Shown: piece after piece, positions 58,960-64,000 of the stretch
Layout: every line of letters starts with the position of its first letter
Numbering within the stretch: the first letter of the stretch is position 1
DNA from: Epichloe hybrida
Taxonomy: Eukaryota > Ascomycota > Sordariomycetes > Hypocreales > Clavicipitaceae
Direction of reading: 5' to 3'
Length of the DNA: 64,000 bases
Assembly (NCBI GenBank): GCA_019022495.1
Contig: JAFEKR010000025.1
Coordinates: forward strand, 124,001-188,000
Program-made: the position numbers and the translations under genes
Notes under the pieces: generated by a model
The model's input: the letters and a program-made list of their open reading frames with translations, nothing else
Database searches by the model: none
Told to the model about the DNA's origin: nothing

Positions 58960-60165
58960 TTTTCACATCACGATCATCCTTGGTCATCTCCTTCCTCAAA
59001 CGACAGGCAACTTAAGAGCAATAGAAGCTTTTTGCGTCTTACCCGTCGCCTCGAACAATTTGCCTTTGATGAAAGTAGTGCGAGCAATCTCGTTCTTGTG
59101 TGCACTCGGATCAACCGACCAAATGCACAGTGCCCTATTGATCATAGCACTAAAGGAGGTTAGTCAAACGTCTAGCTAAGTAACTGAAGGTGGCCGCACT
59201 TACATCGCCTCTTCGCTCCGACCTGAGCGTAGATAGTGTTCGGCCATTTTGTGGGTGACGTTTGCAGTGTAGAAATCTCTGTCACCCACCGTTGCGCGCA
59301 TGTGGCGCCACGCTCTCTCATGGTAACCAAAACTCTCGTCCCATTGATTTTGCGCAGCACGAAAGTTGCCAAGTGCATACAAAATCAAACCAGTCCGGAC
59401 AGATTCTCTATCTCCTTTGCCCAAAAGCCTATCAGCGTGTGTTGAGGAATCGCAGATACTTTAAGCGGTTTCGAAGAAGCCATCAAACTGCTTTGTTCGT
59501 CCTTGCTCTTTTTGGTGCCTGGTAACATTAGACTATGTATCAAGGAATGGCCTGAATATGGGTTACGCACCATGCAGCCTCATTGAGTAGTTTTGCAAAG
59601 AGTAAGCTGGTGGCCTCAGAACATTTGGAATGGTTGGCCAAAGCTGATGTGTCCTTGAAATAGGCGGGTAAATGGCCGCACAAAGAGGCTATTGTCCAAC
59701 ATGTAATACATCCATTGTTGTCATGACTGCATATTGCACCATGCGATGGACTGTTATCTGCTGCTTTTTCTTATCTCGTTGGACTACGGATCCGTAGAGA
59801 CGACTGCAAGAGATCAGCTCGAGCCTCAATGTAGCTGCTCTTCTTGGATTGCGCGCCGTCGGAAAAGAATTTTGCCGATGCTTGCATCAACAAGTCTTCT
59901 CCGATGACATCTGGATCAAGAAATGAAACCAGCTCCAACAGCTGTCGAGCTTGAGACTTCAGCTTCTCTTATGCCCAAACAGTGGAGAGAGAGTGCCGAT
60001 ATGTGACCAAATTAGGGTCAAACTTTGTCTCATAAAGATTGGCATGTTCTTCATGGTCTGCGTACATACATACAGCTCGAGGAAAGTAAGCAACGTCACG
60101 CGGGCCTGGCTCATCTTTCTTCCGGACCCACTCCTCTCTCGCTTGCAGGCCAAGGCCCACTCCAT
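58960..60165 (-). pseudogene. remnant of an NB-ARC/TPR NLR-type (STAND) gene
   Basis: The minus strand preserves the C-terminal half of a fungal NLR. VTYRHSLSTVWA (near 59975-60010) is followed by QARQLLELVSFLDPDVIGED, then VHRMVQYAV (winged-helix end), then tetratricopeptide repeats (CSEATSLLFAKLLNEAAW; ALGNFRAAQNQWDESFGYHE; THKMAEHYLRSGRSEEA). An intact GT-AG intron with branch GACTAACC leads to INRALCIWSVDPSAHKNEIA. TAA at 59969-59971 and a frame change near 59010 break it, and no P-loop half is seen upstream of 60165. NLRs of this kind act in non-self recognition and cell death. It is truncated as well as broken, so a true pseudogene is likely. Confidence 0.8.
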
Positions 60166-61437
60166 CTATATTGTGACGCCCACTGCTGCTCAGTCCCTTT
60201 TTTCTTTTCCTTCTCCTTCAACCTACTAGAAAAATAATCCTTCATATTCACTCTGGCTTCCATTTCAATGGATGCGACCGGAGGGGAAACTGGAGGAAAG
60301 ATTGGACTCCAATCGTCGATCTTACCATTTGCTCTGCATGCGTTTCGGCGCTCGTGGCTCAGATAAAAATTTTCATCCGACGGCACATATTCCCTTGTTC
60401 GATCCCGCTCGATCGCCATCCGAGGGGCTCGACATGTCGTGCTCACGAAGTGGAACCCGCATCTTGGTCCATCGAGTAGACGCAATTTGCACCAAGCGCG
60501 GCTTGTCCATGAATATCATCACGTAACTTCGTAGTCCTCCAAGAGAGCCTTCCGCATAGAGGATAAAAAACGATCGCATCATGCCCGTGTAATCGGTTGG
60601 TGCCGATGCGACTCTTGTCCTGCGGCAGGGGCGATCTTTTCTACTTGCACTGGCTCACGACTGCACCAGCTGTACCGACCTTTCAAATGAGGTTGATGTC
60701 TACGAATCGCAGAGCCAGGCTCGTGCGTCGTTCTAGAATAGGTTGTGTTGTTTAGACGACAAGTAGAATTTGCAGAAGACGATTAATGCTTAATTGAATC
60801 CTTACACCACGTGCCTTCTAGCTGAAGCTGAAGTATCAACTTGAGGTTAGATGCTGCCACCGTCTATGCCCAACTCCAGAACGCCGACTCCCTTCGTCAA
60901 TGCGCGGGTACACAATTGTGTTTGACTTGTAATTGAAGGGACTGAAGCCTCCCTCCGGTGTTGCTCTAAACAACATCATTACGGAGGCGGGCCAGCCAAG
61001 GATCGCGCTTTAACTCCGTAGAGATGGAGATTAGGGACATGACTGCGCGCGGGGAGAATAGAATAGGAATAGCATTATGGCCAGAGTAGGGCGGCGTTGA
61101 TGTCAGAGAGGGAGACGGCGGTAATAGCAGCTGCGATAAGTGCGCATACACAGTGCATCCAACTATCATGTTGGCTGAATTGTTCTGGCTTGGGTGATTC
61201 ACGTTCCGGGACCCGTACGTTGGTGTTTTCCAACAACGAACTCTGGACGGGAGAGATTGAGGAACAGAACTCCGGAATGTTTTAACTTTAATACATTGAT
61301 AGACTGAGGTTTCCATCAAAAGATGGAAATTGAATTGGCACCGAAAGTTGAAACGGCGTAGAATATGAAAAGGCGGCATAGGCCGACACTTTCTATCAAA
61401 CAGCCCTCACAATCCAACCAAAGCACAAGGCTTTCTT
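60166..61437. other. gene-poor spacer
   Basis: About 1.27 kb with no coherent gene. Short frames on both strands do not resemble the missing NB-ARC portion of the neighbouring NLR remnant. No repeats of note. Confidence 0.45.
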
Positions 61438-63039
61438 TCACTGTGTAAACGACTGAAGGATGTCGTCGAGTCTCTGTCTCTTCTTGTTCCGCAGGGATGA
61501 TTCCTGCTGGTCACTAGAAACATGGCTTGCCTTTTTTTTAGTAGCTGTTGGAGCGGATACAGGTCCGTGACTACTTTTCTTGTCTGCGATGCGGGGCCGG
61601 GTAAATGTCATTTGCTCCATGGATAGTGCCGAATTCACGGAAAATAGTCCTCGGCCGACGTGTGACAGAGTACTGGCGATTCCAACACCTCGACCATTAT
61701 GACCCAAGAATAAGCTCGCCATTGGCTTGGAGGGTAGGACAAAGGGCTCTGCCACTGCTTGCACATCATCTGTCTTGAATCCGCGCGAGTGCAAGTCTTC
61801 ATCGCCACTAATTTGACCAATAAACGAATACAACCAGAACGCCCAGGCTTCGAATGGTATCTCGTGGCAAGGCCCTGCTTGTCTTATAGCAGGGTTAATA
61901 TGCCACCTCGGTATAAAAGCTCTGGCAGTGTTGGTTAAATAGTCGAATAGTGATGAGGCTTGACGGTTGGCCACGAATTTAACGGAGCGGCGAGAATCGC
62001 TGCATAGGGACATTAGATCCGCATCCACTCTTTTCGCCTGGTCTCTGAGGCGATTGCTGCGGATCCGCTCAGCAGGGGCAAGCAGCATCAAATATCTCAG
62101 GAGTGAATCCTCAGGACCAGAACTTGACCTGGCTTTTTCCCAACCGTGCTCAAGAGCAAACGCATTGGGGTCCTCCCAATCGCGTCTAGCCGCCGCGACA
62201 TCGTACAATGACAGCGAAGGAAATTTTGTCGCCCAGCGAAGTGAATTTTGCGTTATATCTCCGTCGACCCATATGCGCAGAATTCTCAGGAGGGGGAATG
62301 GGTCATCTGTCTCAGTCCAACCCCGAAGGAGTCTATCGTTCACTTCCAAGAACTGGGTGCGCGGCTCATCGGCTGGTTGTATGAATTCCAGCGCACCGAG
62401 GTTCCTCAGGTCGGTGAGGCAAAGCAGTTCACTTGTGCTGAATTGACAGCCTCCACTTATGACCAGGTGGGATAGGAAATCTGTCGTCAGGGACACCAAA
62501 GGCTCAACATATACCTTGAGCTCATCCGTCGGACGACATATATGGTGTCTGAATCGATACAGACCAAGCGGTTTGTCTAGATCAACTGTGGTGAGGACCT
62601 TGGAGAATAGTTTCCAAGCGTGCAGGCAGACGCCCCTGTAACTTGAAGATTAGGCTCAGACTCGTTGTTCAGCAATGAAATGAGACGGATTCCCAGGTAC
62701 ACCCATGACGCCCAGAGTGCAGTTCAACCCCCAAAAGAAAAGCAAAAATTAGTTACACGTTGATTGCATTCATACTTGCCTCGCTTCAAAAAATGTCCAA
62801 AGGCGCCACACGAGTCTATCTGGAATAGCATCAATATGCTCTTCAGAAATGTCCCCGATGTTGTCAGCAACAGCGTGTATTGCCATGTCAATCAAGGAAC
62901 GCGGCCCCTTGGTTCCCTTGGGGTTGAATGGAGAATATTGCCTCGGGCGAGACCAATCTCGGTCACGACCTCGATCGTTGAGGTTTTGGCTTGGCACCGT
63001 CCATTCTCGGAAGACTTGACCAGAAGATTCGTCAAACAT
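61438..63039 (-). CDS. hypothetical two-exon protein, possible single-base insertion at the splice acceptor
   Basis: Exon 1 (62776-63039) starts MFDESSGQVFREW and ends RLVWRLWTFFEARQ at a GTATGA donor. Exon 2 (61438-62635) reads VCLHAWKLFSKVLTTVDLDK, RHHICRPTDELKVYVEPLVS, then an FLSHLVISGG core, a helical middle and a Lys-rich C-terminus (KKRQRLDD) suggesting nuclear location. No domain is recognised, though the IPDRLVWRLW…LHAWKLFSKV segment resembles F-box/LRR-like fungal proteins. The only good acceptor (TTACAG) joins exon 1 one base out of phase because of a G4 run (62633-62636). One fewer G gives 486 residues. Confidence 0.65.
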
Positions 63040-63707
63040 GACCGGGTGCTGTAGTGAGTGACATGGCCCATGCAGTAATGTTGAAGACGTGTTGTGATAG
63101 ATGAGCGGATGGCCAACAGGCGGGAGATTACGGGAGGTTACGGTTAAAGGGCAATTCCAAGGTCCGACCCAGTCAGATAGATGTCTCTCCCCCGAAGCAC
63201 GGGCGCGTACACGTACATGTACTAAGCTTACCTAATTACCCGCCGATTTACCCGCCTTGTGGCAGCCATCTCGGCATAAAGTAACGTCTTACAACATTAA
63301 TACATTAATAGTAGGCCTCCTTCATAATATTAATACACCCCGCCCTGCGCACACGTTGCCGCGGAACGGAACCGCTTTCCGATGGGAAGTTGCATCCGAA
63401 CTTCCGAAGGAGCTCATCGGCTCGGCCATTCGCGGCCCAGAAGCGACGCCGTGTCGATTTGCTCACCCGTCTGTCGTCTGTCTGTCTGAACGCGACCCGA
63501 ATGAAGTTGTCTCTTGCTTCCATCCTTCCCGTCTCGAATTGCTGAGGCAATTACTCTTCGCTTTCTCACACTCAACATCTGGTGGCATCGAATATCATCA
63601 GCATTAAAGCTCATCTTGGCGGGAGAGCACCGTATGTCGCTTGACATCTCTAGAAGCTGTCTGAACATTGACTCCAGCTTAATTTTGGAGCTCTTCCAAC
63701 TCTCACG
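63040..63707. promoter_or_regulatory. divergent promoter region, hypothetical gene / CoA-transferase
   Basis: The 668 bp between two outward-facing start codons hold an ACATGTAC palindrome (63215-63222), an ATTAATAC direct repeat (about 63296-63340) and a short GGTTACGG/GGAGATTACGG repeat near 63122-63143. Small frames here are not supported as genes. Confidence 0.45.
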
Positions 63708-64000
63708 ATGCCTTGCGCGGCTCTCCGTATGCGAACCCTTCGGGCTGTCGCTCGTCATGGAACCAACGTGGGTACCGCGAATTCATGCACGATTGCGCCA
63801 AATCCCCAAGTATCAGCTAACGTGGCGTGTTGCGCAGCCCTTCCCAGTGCTATCGAGATCTTTTTCCGTCTCTCTGCGACGGACGGAGATCAACAAGGTC
63901 TTCCCCTCAGCCGCAGAGGCTCTCAAGGACATGAAGTCCAACTCGACACTCTTGTGTGGCGGGTTCGGACTTTGCGGTGTTCCTGACACATTAATCGATG
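63708..64000 (+). CDS. succinyl-CoA:3-ketoacid CoA-transferase, mitochondrial (5' part, cut by window)
   Basis: Exon 1 (63708-63767) encodes MPCAALRMRTLRAVARHGTN, an arginine-rich amphipathic mitochondrial presequence. A 70-bp GT-AG intron (63768-63837, branch GCTAACG) leads to exon 2, which reads SRSFSVSLRRTEINKVF and then MKSNSTLLCGGFGLCGVPDT, the N-terminal subunit-A signature of SCOT/acetate CoA-transferases. The enzyme moves CoA between succinyl-CoA and acetoacetate or acetate in the mitochondrial matrix. Exon 2 runs off the window end in frame. Confidence 0.9.

Noticed and set aside
58744..59163. 139-codon plus-strand frame
   Set aside because: It is antisense to the last exon of the NLR remnant, which shows clear family sequence on the minus strand.

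Overview
The window reads as nuclear DNA of a filamentous ascomycete, most likely a sordariomycete close to Hypocreales. The reasons are short GT-AG introns (about 50-150 bp) with CTAAC-type branch sites, RIP-mutated transposons, a fungal grainyhead/CP2 factor, fungal HPC2, GGA, VPS74 and RPAP1 genes, an intron-bearing tRNA-Lys, and a decayed NB-ARC/TPR (NLR) gene. Species assignment is inference.

Layout. 103-13325 is one 13.2-kb AT-rich block: a RIP-mutated Ty1/copia element (220-bp LTRs, 5-bp duplication AGTAT) split in its integrase by a RIP-mutated Ty3/gypsy element (2630-10441, minus strand, 267-bp LTRs, 5-bp duplication GTTAA). No reading frame survives there. 13.3-16.4 kb is gene-poor unique DNA. 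From 16.4 to 53.9 kb lies a conserved housekeeping block: CP2 factor (-), MFS transporter (+), tRNA-Lys (-), eIF2A (-), RPAP1 (-), HPC2 (+), GGA adaptor (-), TSR3 (+), mitochondrial IF2 (-), a two-helix membrane protein (+), VPS74/GOLPH3 (+), SURF6/RRP14 (-) and PP28/PDAP1 (-). Many are divergent pairs sharing a promoter. Ribosome biogenesis and translation dominate (TSR3, SURF6, eIF2A, IF2, tRNA), with RNA polymerase II and chromatin assembly (RPAP1, HPC2) and Golgi sorting (GGA, VPS74).

From 54.2 to 63.1 kb is an accessory-looking stretch: a MITE carrying a second MITE, an orphan protein, a probable lipid-anchored nucleotidyltransferase-fold protein divergent from a metallophosphoesterase, an NLR pseudogene, and an unrecognised two-exon gene. 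The window ends in the first exons of a mitochondrial succinyl-CoA:3-ketoacid CoA-transferase.

Two patterns deserve most attention. Small TIR elements are frequent: a 349-bp MULE-like element with a 9-bp duplication and three TA-flanked families, one nested in another. Also, GGA, TSR3 and mitochondrial IF2 carry five or six apparent single-base deletions between 38.6 and 44.1 kb while their neighbours are intact, which looks more like consensus error than gene death. No obviously new multi-gene system is proven; the best candidate locus is the lipid-anchored NTase / metallophosphoesterase pair beside the NLR remnant.
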